Assembly (NCBI GenBank): GCA_905214715.1
Contig: CAJMMT010000008.1
Location: 52,531-116,530, forward strand
DNA from: an uncultured bacterium
GTDB lineage: Bacteria; Bacteroidota; Bacteroidia; Bacteroidales; Muribaculaceae
Reading direction: 5' to 3'
DNA length: 64,000 nucleotides
The first letter of the stretch is position 1. Each line of letters starts with the position of its first letter. The translations under genes and the position numbers were made by a program. Below the pieces are notes generated by a model. That model was not told the origin of the DNA and made no database searches. It saw only the letters and a list, made by a program, of their open reading frames with translations. Positions 41,697 to 51,298 of the stretch are shown here, one piece after another.

Positions 41697-42245
41697 ATGT
41701 TTACAGCTTCAGAAAAGAAACGCGAGAATATAGCGGAATATCTGTTGTATATGTGGCAGATCGAAGATTTGATTAGAGCCAACGACCTTGATATCGACAA
41801 GATAGAACGCGAGATAATAGAACGGCATACTTCGCTTGACGCGGCAGCCAAACAGCAGATGAAGGAATGGTATGAATCTCTCATCGACATGATGCGTCGC
41901 GAAGGAACAGAACATAAGGGGCACATACAGCTTAACAAAAACGTGATACTCGCCCTCACCGACTTGCATAACCGACTGCTCGGAAATTCCCGTTTCGCGG
42001 ACTATGCGGCCGAGTATTACAAGGTGCTTCCATACATTGTGGAACTGAGAGCCAAGGCCGGAGAAGAGAAGGCGGGAGAGATAGAAACCTGTTTCAATGC
42101 TCTTTACGGCATACTCATGTTGCGTTTGTCAGGCAAGGAAGTATCTGCCGAGACAATGGCCGCCGCAAAAAGCATATCCCGTTTCCTGGCTATGCTCGCC
42201 GCCTACTACAAGAAAGATTACAACAACGAACTTGATCTGGATTAA
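41697..42245 (+). CDS. DUF4924 family protein
   Basis: The 182-residue all-helical cytosolic protein matches the DUF4924 family (opening FTASEKKRENIAEYLLYMWQ; later AAYYKKDYNNEL near the end). Members occur next to prfC in many Bacteroidales. The function is unknown. The gene is 51 bases upstream of prfC on the same strand, so a link to translation termination or ribosome function is a reasonable guess only. Confidence 0.85.
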   Translation: MFTASEKKRENIAEYLLYMWQIEDLIRANDLDIDKIEREIIERHTSLDAAAKQQMKEWYESLIDMMRREGTEHKGHIQLNKNVILALTDLHNRLLGNSRFADYAAEYYKVLPYIVELRAKAGEEKAGEIETCFNALYGILMLRLSGKEVSAETMAAAKSISRFLAMLAAYYKKDYNNELDLD

Positions 42246-42296
42246 AAGATTATCCGCGAACCACGATCAGTCATAATACAACCCAACAACGACCCA

Positions 42297-43880
42297 ATGT
42301 CAGAGGAACTGAACAGAGAGATAGAAAGACGGCGCACTTTCGCCATCATATCGCACCCGGACGCAGGTAAGACCACACTTACCGAAAAACTGCTTCTTTT
42401 CGGCGGCGCCATACATATAGCCGGAGCCGTGAAAAGCAATAAAATCAAGAAGACCGCTACATCCGACTGGATGGAGATAGAAAAACAGCGCGGTATCTCG
42501 GTCGCCACTTCGGTTATGGGATTCAACTACAAGGATTATAAGATAAACATACTTGACACTCCCGGCCACCAGGATTTTGCCGAAGATACATTCCGTACCC
42601 TTACAGCCGTCGATTCAGTAATAATAGTGGTCGACAGCGCCAAGGGTGTGGAGGCTCAGACAAGACGCCTTATGGAAGTATGCCGAATGCGCAATACCCC
42701 GGTTATAATCTTCGTGAACAAGATGGACCGTGAAGGACGCGATCCTTTCGATATCCTCGACGAACTTGAGGCGGAACTAAAGATCGGAGTAAGACCTCTT
42801 ACATGGCCTATAAATATGGGCGAGAGATTCAAAGGCGTATACAACATATACGAACGCGGCCTTGACCTGTTCACCCCATCCAAGCAAACCATCAGCGAGC
42901 GTGTCGAGATTTCGGATGTGTCTTCTCCGGAGGTCGACAGACTCGTAGGCCAGGCCGATGCGGCCAAGTTGCGTGAAGACCTTGAACTGATAGAAGGCGT
43001 TTATTCAGAATTCGACAAAGAGAAATATCTTAAGGGTGAGTCGGCTCCTGTTTTCTTCGGATCCGCGCTGAATACATTCGGCGTCAAGGAGCTTCTTGAC
43101 TGCTTTGTAGAGATCGCCCCCGTTCCGCAGCCGACAACGGCTGTAGAGCGTACTGTAGACCCCCATGAGGAGGGTTTTACAGGTTTCGTGTTTAAGATAC
43201 ATGCCAACATGGACCCGAACCATCGCAGCTGCATAGCTTTCGTGAAGGTTTGTTCAGGGAAATTCGAGCGCAACGTCAACTACAGCCATATGCGTCTGGG
43301 AAAGCAATTGCGTTTTGCCGCTCCGACGGCGTTCATGGCACAGAAAAAAAGTATTGTCGATACCGCTTATCCTGGAGATATAGTGGGTCTGCCCGATACC
43401 GGCAACTTTAAGATTGGCGACACTTTGACCTCGGGAGAGAATCTGCATTTCAAGGGGTTGCCATCTTTTTCACCGGAGATGTTCAAATATATAGAGAATG
43501 CCGACCCAATGAAAGCCAAACAGCTTGACAAAGGTATCAGGCAGCTTATAGACGAGGGTGTGGCCCAGCTATTCACCAATCAGTTCAATGGCCGTAAGAT
43601 AGTCGGCACCGTAGGTCAGTTGCAGTTTGAGGTGATACAATACCGTCTGTTGCACGAATACGGCGCTCAATGCCGTTGGGAACCGATATCGCTTTACAAG
43701 GCCTGTTGGATAGAGAGCGACGATGCAGAGGCACTTGCGGCGTTCAAAAAGCGCAAACATCAGTTCATGGCTACCGATAAGGAGGGGCGCGATGTTTTCC
43801 TGGCCGACAGTAATTATGTGCTTCAGATGGCTCAGGCCGATTTCCCGAAAATACGCTTTCATTTCTCATCCGAATTTTGA
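42297..43880 (+). CDS. prfC: Peptide chain release factor 3
   Basis: The 527-residue GTPase has G1 AIISHPDAGKTTLTEKLL (about 15-32), G3 DTPGHQDFAEDT (about 86-97) and G4 VNKMDREGRDP (about 140-150), and a full RF3 C-terminal region (GQLQFEVIQYRL, HKRKHQF-type end). It recycles RF1 and RF2 from the ribosome after termination. Length matches E. coli RF3 (529). Confidence 0.97.
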   Translation: MSEELNREIERRRTFAIISHPDAGKTTLTEKLLLFGGAIHIAGAVKSNKIKKTATSDWMEIEKQRGISVATSVMGFNYKDYKINILDTPGHQDFAEDTFRTLTAVDSVIIVVDSAKGVEAQTRRLMEVCRMRNTPVIIFVNKMDREGRDPFDILDELEAELKIGVRPLTWPINMGERFKGVYNIYERGLDLFTPSKQTISERVEISDVSSPEVDRLVGQADAAKLREDLELIEGVYSEFDKEKYLKGESAPVFFGSALNTFGVKELLDCFVEIAPVPQPTTAVERTVDPHEEGFTGFVFKIHANMDPNHRSCIAFVKVCSGKFERNVNYSHMRLGKQLRFAAPTAFMAQKKSIVDTAYPGDIVGLPDTGNFKIGDTLTSGENLHFKGLPSFSPEMFKYIENADPMKAKQLDKGIRQLIDEGVAQLFTNQFNGRKIVGTVGQLQFEVIQYRLLHEYGAQCRWEPISLYKACWIESDDAEALAAFKKRKHQFMATDKEGRDVFLADSNYVLQMAQADFPKIRFHFSSEF

Positions 43881-43901
43881 ATCGGATTCATTACAGGATA
43901 A

Positions 43902-43948
43902 AAACAGGATGGCGCATATGGAACCTTGCCGTATGCGCCATCCTGTTT
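43902..43948. terminator. Bidirectional terminator between prfC and glnS
   Basis: AAACAGGATGGCGCATA and its exact complement form a 17-bp stem around 13 bases, with A and T runs at the outer ends. The two genes converge on it. Confidence 0.93.
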
Positions 43949-43968
43949 GATTTATTGTAGAACTATTC

Positions 43969-45681
43969 TTATCCTTTCTTCATCTCCTTGGCAAACGTGT
44001 CTTTCAATCCTATGGTGCGGTTGAATACCAGACGTTCAGCCGTGGAGTCAGGGTCTACGGTATAATAACCTATACGCTGGAACTGATAGTGATCGCCATC
44101 TTTCGCTCTTTCGGCCAGCCAAGGCTCAACCTTTACTGTCTCGCGTACCTTGAGCGATTCAGGATTAAGCAGATCGCGGAAATCACCCTCTTCCGCCGAC
44201 GGGTTCTCGACATTGAAAAGACGGTCGTAGTCTCTTACGGTAACTTCCACGGCAGTCGGCACGTTTACCCAATGAAGCGTACCTTTGACCTTCCGGTCTG
44301 CTCCGGGAAGTCCGCTTCTTGTTTCCGGGTCATATTCGGCGTAAATCTCTTCGATATCACCTTCATCGTTTTTCTTGCACCCTGTGCATTTCACAATGTA
44401 TGCACCTTTCAGTCTTACTTCCTTTCCGGGAGTCATACGGAAAAATTTCTTCGGAGGATTCTCCATGAAATCCTCACGTTCAATCCAAAGTTCACGGCTG
44501 AAAGGCATCTCGTGGGTACCGGCTGTGGGATCTTCCGGGTTCGAATCCATTTCCATCAATTCGGTCTTATCCTCGGGATAATTGGTTATGACCAGTTTCA
44601 CGGGATTGACCACGGCGCTTACACGTGTAGCATGCTTGTTGAGATCTTCACGTAAAGAGTGCTCAAGCAGTTCCACATGGTTCAGAGCCTCATATTTGGT
44701 ATATCCTATCCTGTTTACAAAATCCTTGATGGCATCGGGTGTATAGCCGCGACGGCGCAGACCGCAAAGGGTAGGCATACGGGGATCGTCCCATCCGGCT
44801 ACAAGACCCTCTTTCACGAGCTGCAGCAATTTACGCTTGCTCATAACCGTATAGGTAAGGTTAAGACGGTTGAATTCGATCTGTCGCGGGCAATAGCTCT
44901 CATCGGCCAGCTCCTTTACGAAATATTCGTAAAGCGGACGGTGAGGCACAAACTCAAGGGTGCATATGGAGTGAGTCACTCCTTCGAAATAATCGCTCTG
45001 ACCGTGAGCGAAATCATACATCGGGTAAACTTTCCATCTGTCTCCTGTTCGCCAATGAGGGGTCTTTATGATACGGTACATCACCGGGTCGCGGAAATGC
45101 ATGTTGTCGCTTGCCATGTCTATTTTGGCGCGAAGCACCATCGAGCCTTCATCGAATTCGCCCTTGTTCATGCGTTCGAACAAGTCGAGATTCTCCTCGA
45201 TAGGCCGGTCGCGGTAAGGAGAATTCTGTCCAGGCTGAGTCGGGGTGCCTTTTTGGGCCGCTATCTGCTCGGAAGTCTGCTCGTCGACATATGCTTTCCC
45301 TTCCTTGATCATTCTTACAGCCAGATCCCACAACTGGGGAAAATAGTCCGATGCGTAATAAAGGCGGTCGCCCCAATCATAACCGAGCCAATGTATGTCT
45401 TTTTTTATAGCCTCTACATATTCGGTGTCTTCTTTCTGCGGATTCGTATCATCGAAACGTAGATTGCACGTGCCTCCGAACTTCTCTGCCACGCCGAAAT
45501 CCATAATGAAGGCCTTGGCGTGGCCTATATGCAGATATCCGTTAGGTTCGGGCGGGAAACGAGTGTTAAGTCTTCCTCCGTTTTTCCCGGCTTCGAGATC
45601 CTCTTTTATGTACTGTTCAACGAAGTTGAGACCTTCGTTTATCGATGTGTTCCCGGTAGATTCGGGTATCATTTCTGCCAT
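43969..45681 (-). CDS. glnS: Glutamine-tRNA ligase
   Basis: From MAEMIPESTGNTS the enzyme has 570 residues. It shows class I motifs: the HIGH box RFPPEPNGYLHIGHAKAF (about 43-60), the KMSKS-type box as TVMSKRKLLQLV (about 276-287), and the GlnRS-specific DPRMPTLCGLRRRGY (about 298-312). A C-terminal anticodon-binding beta domain is complete. The presence of GlnRS is usual in Bacteroidota. The ATG at 45681 fits better than the longer frame. Confidence 0.96.
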   Translation of the reverse strand: MAEMIPESTGNTSINEGLNFVEQYIKEDLEAGKNGGRLNTRFPPEPNGYLHIGHAKAFIMDFGVAEKFGGTCNLRFDDTNPQKEDTEYVEAIKKDIHWLGYDWGDRLYYASDYFPQLWDLAVRMIKEGKAYVDEQTSEQIAAQKGTPTQPGQNSPYRDRPIEENLDLFERMNKGEFDEGSMVLRAKIDMASDNMHFRDPVMYRIIKTPHWRTGDRWKVYPMYDFAHGQSDYFEGVTHSICTLEFVPHRPLYEYFVKELADESYCPRQIEFNRLNLTYTVMSKRKLLQLVKEGLVAGWDDPRMPTLCGLRRRGYTPDAIKDFVNRIGYTKYEALNHVELLEHSLREDLNKHATRVSAVVNPVKLVITNYPEDKTELMEMDSNPEDPTAGTHEMPFSRELWIEREDFMENPPKKFFRMTPGKEVRLKGAYIVKCTGCKKNDEGDIEEIYAEYDPETRSGLPGADRKVKGTLHWVNVPTAVEVTVRDYDRLFNVENPSAEEGDFRDLLNPESLKVRETVKVEPWLAERAKDGDHYQFQRIGYYTVDPDSTAERLVFNRTIGLKDTFAKEMKKG

Positions 45682-45811
45682 TGTTATGTTGTTGGTATAT
45701 ATGGTTCCGGCCAAACTGTCGGCATGGCCGCAGATTAAATACTTGGAAAACAAAACCGGCTACCTCAGAGTGCTCTTTAATGGAGAGGTCTGCGGTCAGC
45801 CGGTATTAGAC

Positions 45812-45964
45812 TTAATTGGCAATCATCGAGCCGAGAGCTACGCCTCCGAATAATGTGTATGCCCGTGCGAACTGTCTGATGAAAGTAACTGTCGAGGGTT
45901 TTGGCGAGGCGTAAGGTTTGATTCTCATTTCCGATTGCGTTGAGGTAGTAGAATCATTTGCCAT
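45812..45964 (-). CDS. Small conserved Bacteroidales protein
   Basis: The 50-residue protein MANDSTTSTQSEMRIKPYAS... has the pattern MRIKPY-x-P-x-PSTVTFIRQFARAY, which I know as a recurrent small open frame in Bacteroidales, usually annotated hypothetical. It is basic with a hydrophobic end (FGGVALGSMIAN). The start is chosen at 45964 because the upstream part of the frame is not conserved-looking. Function unknown. Confidence 0.65.
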   Translation of the reverse strand: MANDSTTSTQSEMRIKPYASPKPSTVTFIRQFARAYTLFGGVALGSMIAN

Positions 45965-46136
45965 AGGCAATCTCTTTAGGTTTGCAAAACGAATATAAAT
46001 ATCCCCTGCGGAACCGACTTGAATCCTGTGAATCCAAGGAGGCATGGTCAGGCCGTGGAGGTCAAATATTCAGACATTAACACTCAAGAAACGTGAGTGA
46101 AGCGGAAAATATTGCAACCAAAGAGTAAAAAAAGCA

Positions 46137-46727
46137 TCACAGGGTCAAAACAATATCTTTCTGGGCCGCGATACGGCGCAAATTGATCAGAGCGTAGCGC
46201 ATACGCCCGAGTGCGGTGTTTATGCTGACCCCCGTGATTTCGGCTATCTCCTTGAACGACAGATTCTGATAATAACGCATGTTGAGTACCTCCCGTTGCA
46301 GTGGCGGAAGTTCGTTGATAAGACGTTTGACGTCATCGCGAATCTGCTGTGAGATTATCACATCCTCGATCGTAGCCTCGCAGAGTTCCTTGCGGTTCAG
46401 CACATCGATATCGGTGAGATCGGCCGACTGGAGATTTTCCGATTTCTCCTGACGGTAATAGTCGATTATTAAATTGCGGGCTATTCTCGATATCCAGGCG
46501 GGAAATTTGCCGTTTTCTATGTAGCGTCCCTGCTTGATGGTCATGATCGCTTTCACAAACGTTTCCTGAAAGATGTCGTTAGCCTTGTCCTCATTTTTGA
46601 TTATCCTGAGAATATAGGTATATATGCGGTCTTGATGGCGTTTCAACAGAATGTCGAATGCCTCGTTGTTTCCGTTTGCATATTCCTTTACCAACTGTTC
46701 GTCGGCCATAGACTGATAGTCTGTCAT
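46137..46727 (-). CDS. ECF-type RNA polymerase sigma factor
   Basis: From MTDYQSMADEQLVKEYANGN the protein has 196 residues. It has sigma region 2 (DRIYTYILRIIKNEDKANDI, FQETFVKAIMTI, WISRIARNLIIDYYRQEK; about 27-98) and region 4 (LPPLQREVLNMRYYQNLSFKEIAEITGVSINTALGRMRYAL; about 142-182). It recruits RNA polymerase to a subset of promoters. No anti-sigma gene is adjacent. The longer open frame upstream is rejected because a near-consensus -7 box (AATCTTTG) lies within it. Confidence 0.9.
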   Translation of the reverse strand: MTDYQSMADEQLVKEYANGNNEAFDILLKRHQDRIYTYILRIIKNEDKANDIFQETFVKAIMTIKQGRYIENGKFPAWISRIARNLIIDYYRQEKSENLQSADLTDIDVLNRKELCEATIEDVIISQQIRDDVKRLINELPPLQREVLNMRYYQNLSFKEIAEITGVSINTALGRMRYALINLRRIAAQKDIVLTL

Positions 46728-46888
46728 CTTGTTAATGTCTTTTCGTTTTGTAGTAGAGTTTTTTCTATAGGCAAAGATTGTTATGTTTTGTGTTGTTTTT
46801 ATTGAAGCGGGCTGAGCATGACTTTTCCGGTCTTGTAACCCTGAAAACTGCTTGCCGGTGAAACAGCTTCCTACAAAGATAGTAAAAA

Positions 46889-46919
46889 TTTGACCTGCAG
46901 ACATACACTACAGGTCAAA
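46889..46919 (-). terminator. Terminator of the ytxH-prmA region
   Basis: TTTGACCTG and CAGGTCAAA pair around 13 bases. On the minus strand TTTTTACT follows the stem just past prmA. Confidence 0.85.
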
Positions 46920-46936
46920 AATCATGTTAAATAAGG

Positions 46937-47773
46937 TTAAAGACGCAATAACTTCACAGCGGCCCAGTCGTTGTCGTTCCGTATTTCCTCTATTTTAAGA
47001 CCGCGGGCTTGCGCTCCTTGTTCTATCAGAGCTATGTCGGAAGTGTAGAATCCGCTAAGCAGCATAGTGCCGCCAGGTTTAAGGTGTGCGGCATACCGAC
47101 CCAGATCGGCAAGTATTATATTGCGGTTTATATTGGCTACGAATACATCTCCCTCCTCCACTTCAGAGAGCATATTGGCATCGCCGGTGATTATCCTGGC
47201 GTCCGACCGGTTGAGACGACAGTTGTCGCGTGCGTTATCGGCCGCGTCGGGGTCTATTTCTATGCCTGTGGCGGTCGCGCCGCGTTTGGTAGCCAGGATA
47301 GAGAGTATGCCGGTGCCGGTTCCCATATCGATTACATGTTTCCCTGTCAGGTCCATCTCAAGGAGGTATGTCATCATCTGCGAGGTGGTGGAGTGATGGC
47401 CGGTGCCGAATGCCATGCGGGGATCTATCACTATCTCTATTTCCGTTCCGACCGGTTCGTGGAACGATGATCTGACCGAGCATAGGTTGCCAATCTTGAT
47501 AGGTTGGAAATAGTTCTTTTCCCATTCTTCATTCCAGTCGCGTCCTTCTATACGTTCGCAACTCATCTTGATGGCTGTGGGCATCGGAAAATCAGCTATG
47601 ACCCTGACAGTGTTTTCCGGATCGTAACCGTCAGCGGTTATATAGGCCGACAATCCGTTATCGTCAGCTACAAACGACTCAAAACCGACCTCCGCGAGTG
47701 AATCGGCAAGGAGGTCGGTGATATCTTCGTTACAGGGGGTGCAGTCAAGTCGCACCATCATATAGTCTGTCAC
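46937..47773 (-). CDS. prmA: Ribosomal protein L11 methyltransferase
   Basis: The 278-residue enzyme methylates ribosomal protein L11 with SAM. It has the N-terminal substrate domain and the class I methyltransferase core: FGTGHHSTTSQMM (about 120-132), HVIDMGTGTGILSILATKRG (about 143-162) and FVANINRNI (N-x-N post-motif, about 208-216). It overlaps the preceding gene's stop by four bases, so the two are co-transcribed. Confidence 0.95.
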   Translation of the reverse strand: MTDYMMVRLDCTPCNEDITDLLADSLAEVGFESFVADDNGLSAYITADGYDPENTVRVIADFPMPTAIKMSCERIEGRDWNEEWEKNYFQPIKIGNLCSVRSSFHEPVGTEIEIVIDPRMAFGTGHHSTTSQMMTYLLEMDLTGKHVIDMGTGTGILSILATKRGATATGIEIDPDAADNARDNCRLNRSDARIITGDANMLSEVEEGDVFVANINRNIILADLGRYAAHLKPGGTMLLSGFYTSDIALIEQGAQARGLKIEEIRNDNDWAAVKLLRL

Positions 47774-48090
47774 TTCTTTTTCTTGAAAAAGTGGAATACT
47801 TTTCTTATTGTGCCGAAGGCTGAGAAGCCTATCAGCAGATAATCTATGTAATTCAGTCCTCCGACTATCTTGCCGGCAACGCCTCCGATATTGCGGGCCA
47901 GTCCTTTCTGACCGCTTGCCGACAGAGGCGACGACTTGTGAAGCTTAACCGCGGCGTCCACTATACTCTCTTTGCAGTATTCCCGCTTGAGAGCGATCAG
48001 TGCGCGTTGATATCGCAACTCATCCATAGTGTAACCTTTGAAATCGGGTTCGGTATGGGGCGCCGTAGATATTTCGGTTTTTTTTGCCAT
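47770..48090 (-). CDS. Small protein of the ytxH-holin-prmA operon
   Basis: The 106-residue protein has a polar N-terminus (MAKKTEISTAPHTEPDFKGYT), a helical middle and one hydrophobic segment (YIDYLLIGFSAFGTIRKVF, about 80-98) ending FKKKK. It looks like a single-pass inner-membrane protein. I do not recognise the family. It shares four bases with prmA and follows the holin-like gene by 13 bases. Confidence 0.75.
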   Translation of the reverse strand: MAKKTEISTAPHTEPDFKGYTMDELRYQRALIALKREYCKESIVDAAVKLHKSSPLSASGQKGLARNIGGVAGKIVGGLNYIDYLLIGFSAFGTIRKVFHFFKKKK

Positions 48091-48103
48091 GATTCAAGTT
48101 GTG

Positions 48104-48484
48104 TTATTTGTCGGTTTCGGTTTTGTTGGCGGCGTTACCTCCGGGAGCCAGGAGTAGTCTTGTCATGTAACGTGCAATAGGATTGTATATCAGCGCTCTT
48201 CTGAAAATATAAATCGTAATTATCAGAAGCACAAGAATGCCGCTGACCGTAAGATATGCCAATGCAGGCACCATGAACATCTTGAACACATCGGTGAGCG
48301 ACATGCTCAGGAGTATGACCACCACCATACCGAGCAACATGCAGATCGCACTCACGACAAATGCCGAGGTCATGATAATAACCTTCTCGGTCGCTGTCAG
48401 TCTGGTGTATTCCACCTGAAGTTCAACCCATCTGCGTGACTGGCTGAATATATCCCTTATTTCCTGGGTCAATGATTCTTTCAT
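48104..48484 (-). CDS. Holin-like membrane protein (Phage_holin_3_6/DUF1469 type)
   Basis: The 126-residue protein has an amphipathic N-terminus (SQSRRWVELQVEYTRLTATEKV) and two membrane segments (about 35-60 and 70-95), the layout of Phage_holin_3_6 proteins. Despite the family name these are chromosomal stress or envelope proteins in Bacteroidota, and nothing here suggests a prophage. It lies with two YtxH genes upstream and a small membrane protein gene downstream. Confidence 0.8.
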   Translation of the reverse strand: MKESLTQEIRDIFSQSRRWVELQVEYTRLTATEKVIIMTSAFVVSAICMLLGMVVVILLSMSLTDVFKMFMVPALAYLTVSGILVLLIITIYIFRRALIYNPIARYMTRLLLAPGGNAANKTETDK

Positions 48485-48644
48485 ACCTGTATAATGAGTT
48501 TACTCTCCCCTTGCGCCCTGACGGGACTCTATGTCTGACTTAGCCCGGGATGCCTGCCGGCGTACACTTTCGGCAGGCTCCCGGCGGCATATGAATCCTT
48601 ACCGCGTTGGCAGCCTGCCTTTATACGTGCCTATGAACAGTCTG

Positions 48645-48833
48645 TTATTCTCCGGTAAGCTCGGCCACCAGAGCATCGACCTCCTCGTCAGAAATCTTTA
48701 TCCCTTTACGTTTAAGGATTTTGCAGATACGCTGACGTACATCGCTTCCTTTTTCAGGAGCGAACGACAAGGCTGCGCCGCAACCTACTATCGCGCCTCC
48801 GAGGAAGGCGTAGAGAATGTTAAGGGTTTTCAT
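48645..48833 (-). CDS. YtxH-like small membrane protein 2
   Basis: The 62-residue protein begins with a Gly-rich membrane segment (ILYAFLGGAIVGCGAALSFAPEKG) followed by a basic then acidic helix, the YtxH pattern (GxxxGxxxxxLxAPxxG). It is a tandem paralogue of the next gene upstream, with the same order of parts. Such proteins are usually stress-linked; the function is unknown. Confidence 0.8.
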   Translation of the reverse strand: MKTLNILYAFLGGAIVGCGAALSFAPEKGSDVRQRICKILKRKGIKISDEEVDALVAELTGE

Positions 48834-48862
48834 CTGTGTGTCTTTTGTGTTTTGGCGGTGGT

Positions 48863-49066
48863 TCAGATTGTTTTCTCGATTTGGTCCTCGATTTCGTCTA
48901 CGAGTTCGTCAAGTTTGTCTTTTTTTAAGCAGATTCCGTTTCTTTTCAGAACTTCGGCGATATTACGGCGTGTCTTTTCTCCTTTTTCCGGAGCGATAAG
49001 AAGACCTACGGCCGCACCTGCGATGGCACCGCCGATAACGGCTGCTATTACATTAAAAGCTTTCAT
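48863..49066 (-). CDS. YtxH-like small membrane protein 1
   Basis: The 67-residue protein (MKAFNVIAAVIGGAIAGAAVG then LLIAPEKGEKTRRNIAEVLK) is a tandem paralogue of the downstream gene, 29 bases away. The pair, the holin-like protein and the single-pass protein form a small envelope gene set that is common in Bacteroidales. Confidence 0.82.
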   Translation of the reverse strand: MKAFNVIAAVIGGAIAGAAVGLLIAPEKGEKTRRNIAEVLKRNGICLKKDKLDELVDEIEDQIEKTI

Positions 49067-49178
49067 ATTAATATTTCTTTAGGTTTTTTATTTATTAAAC
49101 ACCCGGGACCGGGGTAAAGGTTCAGCAGAAATTCAGTTTTCCGTCCCTAACCGATTCCTATGGCTTGAGAGGCAGATG

Positions 49179-49727
49179 TCAGCGGCAGGCCATGTCGCCT
49201 ATCCCTGCGGTCTCTCGGTAAGCCATCAGGCCGGTTTCGCTCAGTTCTACCTGCTGCATGGTTCCGTCAGGGGTAATCATCTTCACGTGATTCCGGTCTA
49301 TCATTGTCATGAAAGGATAGCTGTTTCCGTCGGCCGCATCTACGCTCCAGGTCTGTGACGGAACATCGAACGACAGTCGTGTGGATTGTCCGGTGGCTTC
49401 GTGTATGATATCGTATCCCTTTCCGTCGCACTTCACCAGATAGCGACCGTGATTGCTGTCTATAACCTTGGTAGAGGCTGTAAGAGGATTGTTGCCGCTC
49501 CAGAATTCAATGGAGTTGATAACGAGCACATCCGCTATGGCTGTAACCTCGTATACCGGAAGAATCCAGAATGCGAAGAACACAAGTTCGTTTACAAACT
49601 TATTGCCTACCTGACGGTTCCATCCAAGCACTTTCGAAGTCAAGGCAAAACTGCCTATGCAGCTTTGCATGGATACGGCGCCCAGCAACAACAGTACTGC
49701 GGCAACGCTGATATACCTTTTTTTCAT
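49179..49727 (-). CDS. DUF3332 lipoprotein
   Basis: The 182-residue protein has a lipoprotein signal peptide (MKKRYISVAAVLLLLGAVSMQSC, lipobox SMQSC, Cys at about 23). The region SFALTSKVLGWNRQVGNKFVNELVFFAFWILPVYEVTAIADVLVIN, including a second hydrophobic segment, matches DUF3332. The C-terminal half is beta-rich with DAADGNSYPFMTM. The role is unknown. Confidence 0.85.
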   Translation of the reverse strand: MKKRYISVAAVLLLLGAVSMQSCIGSFALTSKVLGWNRQVGNKFVNELVFFAFWILPVYEVTAIADVLVINSIEFWSGNNPLTASTKVIDSNHGRYLVKCDGKGYDIIHEATGQSTRLSFDVPSQTWSVDAADGNSYPFMTMIDRNHVKMITPDGTMQQVELSETGLMAYRETAGIGDMACR

Positions 49728-49847
49728 TTATTCGGTTCTTCTTTTGTGTTTTCTACAAAGATAATGAAGTTTGTAAGACTTATGCCATTTTTGTTAAAAA
49801 AATCTATTGGCGCAAATATGTTTTTCACATAAATCGAACTGACCGTT

Positions 49848-51275
49848 TTAATGATCGCGGGAGGAAAAAGCTTTGTATGCGGCGTTTACACGGGCTACAA
49901 ATTCGGCAGTCTCTCTTCCGCGGAAATATCCGTTTTTCACCACCGGGTCGCGATAATATTGCGGACGACTTTTCATCAAAGCCGCCTCTTCAACGCCGTT
50001 CCGCCATCGGTTTCTGTCAAGTCCGTATTTGTCGGCAAGAGCTATCGCATCATAGATATGTCCGAGCCCGGCATTGTAGGCGGCGAGTACGAAATCGACC
50101 CGTGCCTCAGGGTCGGGTACGCGTCCTGAAAGTTGTCTGTCTAATGTCTCGAGAAGTTTTATACCTGCCCTGATGCATGTTTCAGGGTCTGTCAACCCTG
50201 AAGGGGAGAATCCCAGTGCACGCGCTGTTTTGGGCATGACCTGCATTATCCCTTTCGCTCCGGCCCACGAAACAAGATCCGGCTTGAACCGTGATTCCAC
50301 ATAAGCTACCGCTGCCACGAGGCGCCACTCGAAACGGCTCTCCGATGCCGCCTGTCGGAATATATTGTCGTATGGTGAAATGCCGTTTCCATTACCTGAA
50401 ATGTGAAACTCCGTGTCTTTATCAATGCCCGACACCATTCCCACCGGTAGTTTTGCAGTGCCGAAATATTTATGTCGCAACCGTTTTTCTCTTTCCTGAT
50501 TGGCATCGGCCCAATCGTCGAGGATCTTCGCCAGTTCCGTTTCTCCTGGCTTAACTGCCCATTGCGATACCTGATCGAGACTTACGGCAAGCGAAGCGTC
50601 GAGTTCCGGATAATCCTTCATGTTCATCTGGGCTATGTCGGAGTCCACTACAGTCATGTCTATGGTGCCGTCTGCCACCATCTTTATCATGTCTTCTGAA
50701 ACGAGAGTGTCTTTAGATAAAGTACCGATTACGATACCTCCGCCCAATTCCGAGTTCAGATTGCGTAGACGGTGTTCGAACTTCGAGTCTTTTTCCACCG
50801 TAATATGTCGTCCTACAAGTTCGGTTACATCTTTGGCACGGTCTTTTTCAGGCTGTACCACCACCTGGGTCTTGCGTGCTTTCGGACCGCATGTAAGAGC
50901 CACGGCATTATACTCAGCTGTAACAGGTACCGGAGAGGCTACAAGATTTATTTCATCATGTTTGAGCATTTCCATGAGATCGGAAAAATTCGATGCCACC
51001 TTCACCTGGATCGTCATATTCTTGTCGTCGGCAAAGGCTTGCAACATTTCATAGTCATATCCCATTTCCGAGCCGCGATAATTGAAATATGTAGTTGGTG
51101 AGTTGAGCATGCCTACTTTCAGAGTGTCGGGCAATCTGAAATTGTTTTCAGACTTGGCATCACTGCGATTATCGAGGCCCGAAGCCATGTGCAGAAGCAC
51201 CGCCGCGAGAAGTATAGCCATTATTCCTGCTGACAGGATTACAGCGGTGCGTTTTTTCAATATGTTGTTTCTCAT
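49848..51275 (-). CDS. MltF-like membrane-bound lytic transglycosylase
   Basis: The 475-residue protein has an N-terminal membrane anchor (about 9-30), a periplasmic-binding SBP_bac_3 domain (about 50-275; LKVGMLNSPTTYFNYRGSEMGYDYEML, DVTELVGRHITVEKDS) and an SLT catalytic domain (about 300-470) with the glutamate in AVAYVESRFKPDLVSWAGAKGIMQVMPKTA. It cleaves peptidoglycan glycan strands to 1,6-anhydro products. A lysin or recycling role is typical. Confidence 0.92.
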   Translation of the reverse strand: MRNNILKKRTAVILSAGIMAILLAAVLLHMASGLDNRSDAKSENNFRLPDTLKVGMLNSPTTYFNYRGSEMGYDYEMLQAFADDKNMTIQVKVASNFSDLMEMLKHDEINLVASPVPVTAEYNAVALTCGPKARKTQVVVQPEKDRAKDVTELVGRHITVEKDSKFEHRLRNLNSELGGGIVIGTLSKDTLVSEDMIKMVADGTIDMTVVDSDIAQMNMKDYPELDASLAVSLDQVSQWAVKPGETELAKILDDWADANQEREKRLRHKYFGTAKLPVGMVSGIDKDTEFHISGNGNGISPYDNIFRQAASESRFEWRLVAAVAYVESRFKPDLVSWAGAKGIMQVMPKTARALGFSPSGLTDPETCIRAGIKLLETLDRQLSGRVPDPEARVDFVLAAYNAGLGHIYDAIALADKYGLDRNRWRNGVEEAALMKSRPQYYRDPVVKNGYFRGRETAEFVARVNAAYKAFSSRDH

Positions 51276-51298
51276 TGTTATAGATTCATGGCAGGTTT

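Noticed and set aside
46728..46904. N-terminal extension of the sigma factor
   Set aside because: The extension is not sigma-like and includes the probable promoter. The ATG at 46727 gives a normal ECF sigma length.
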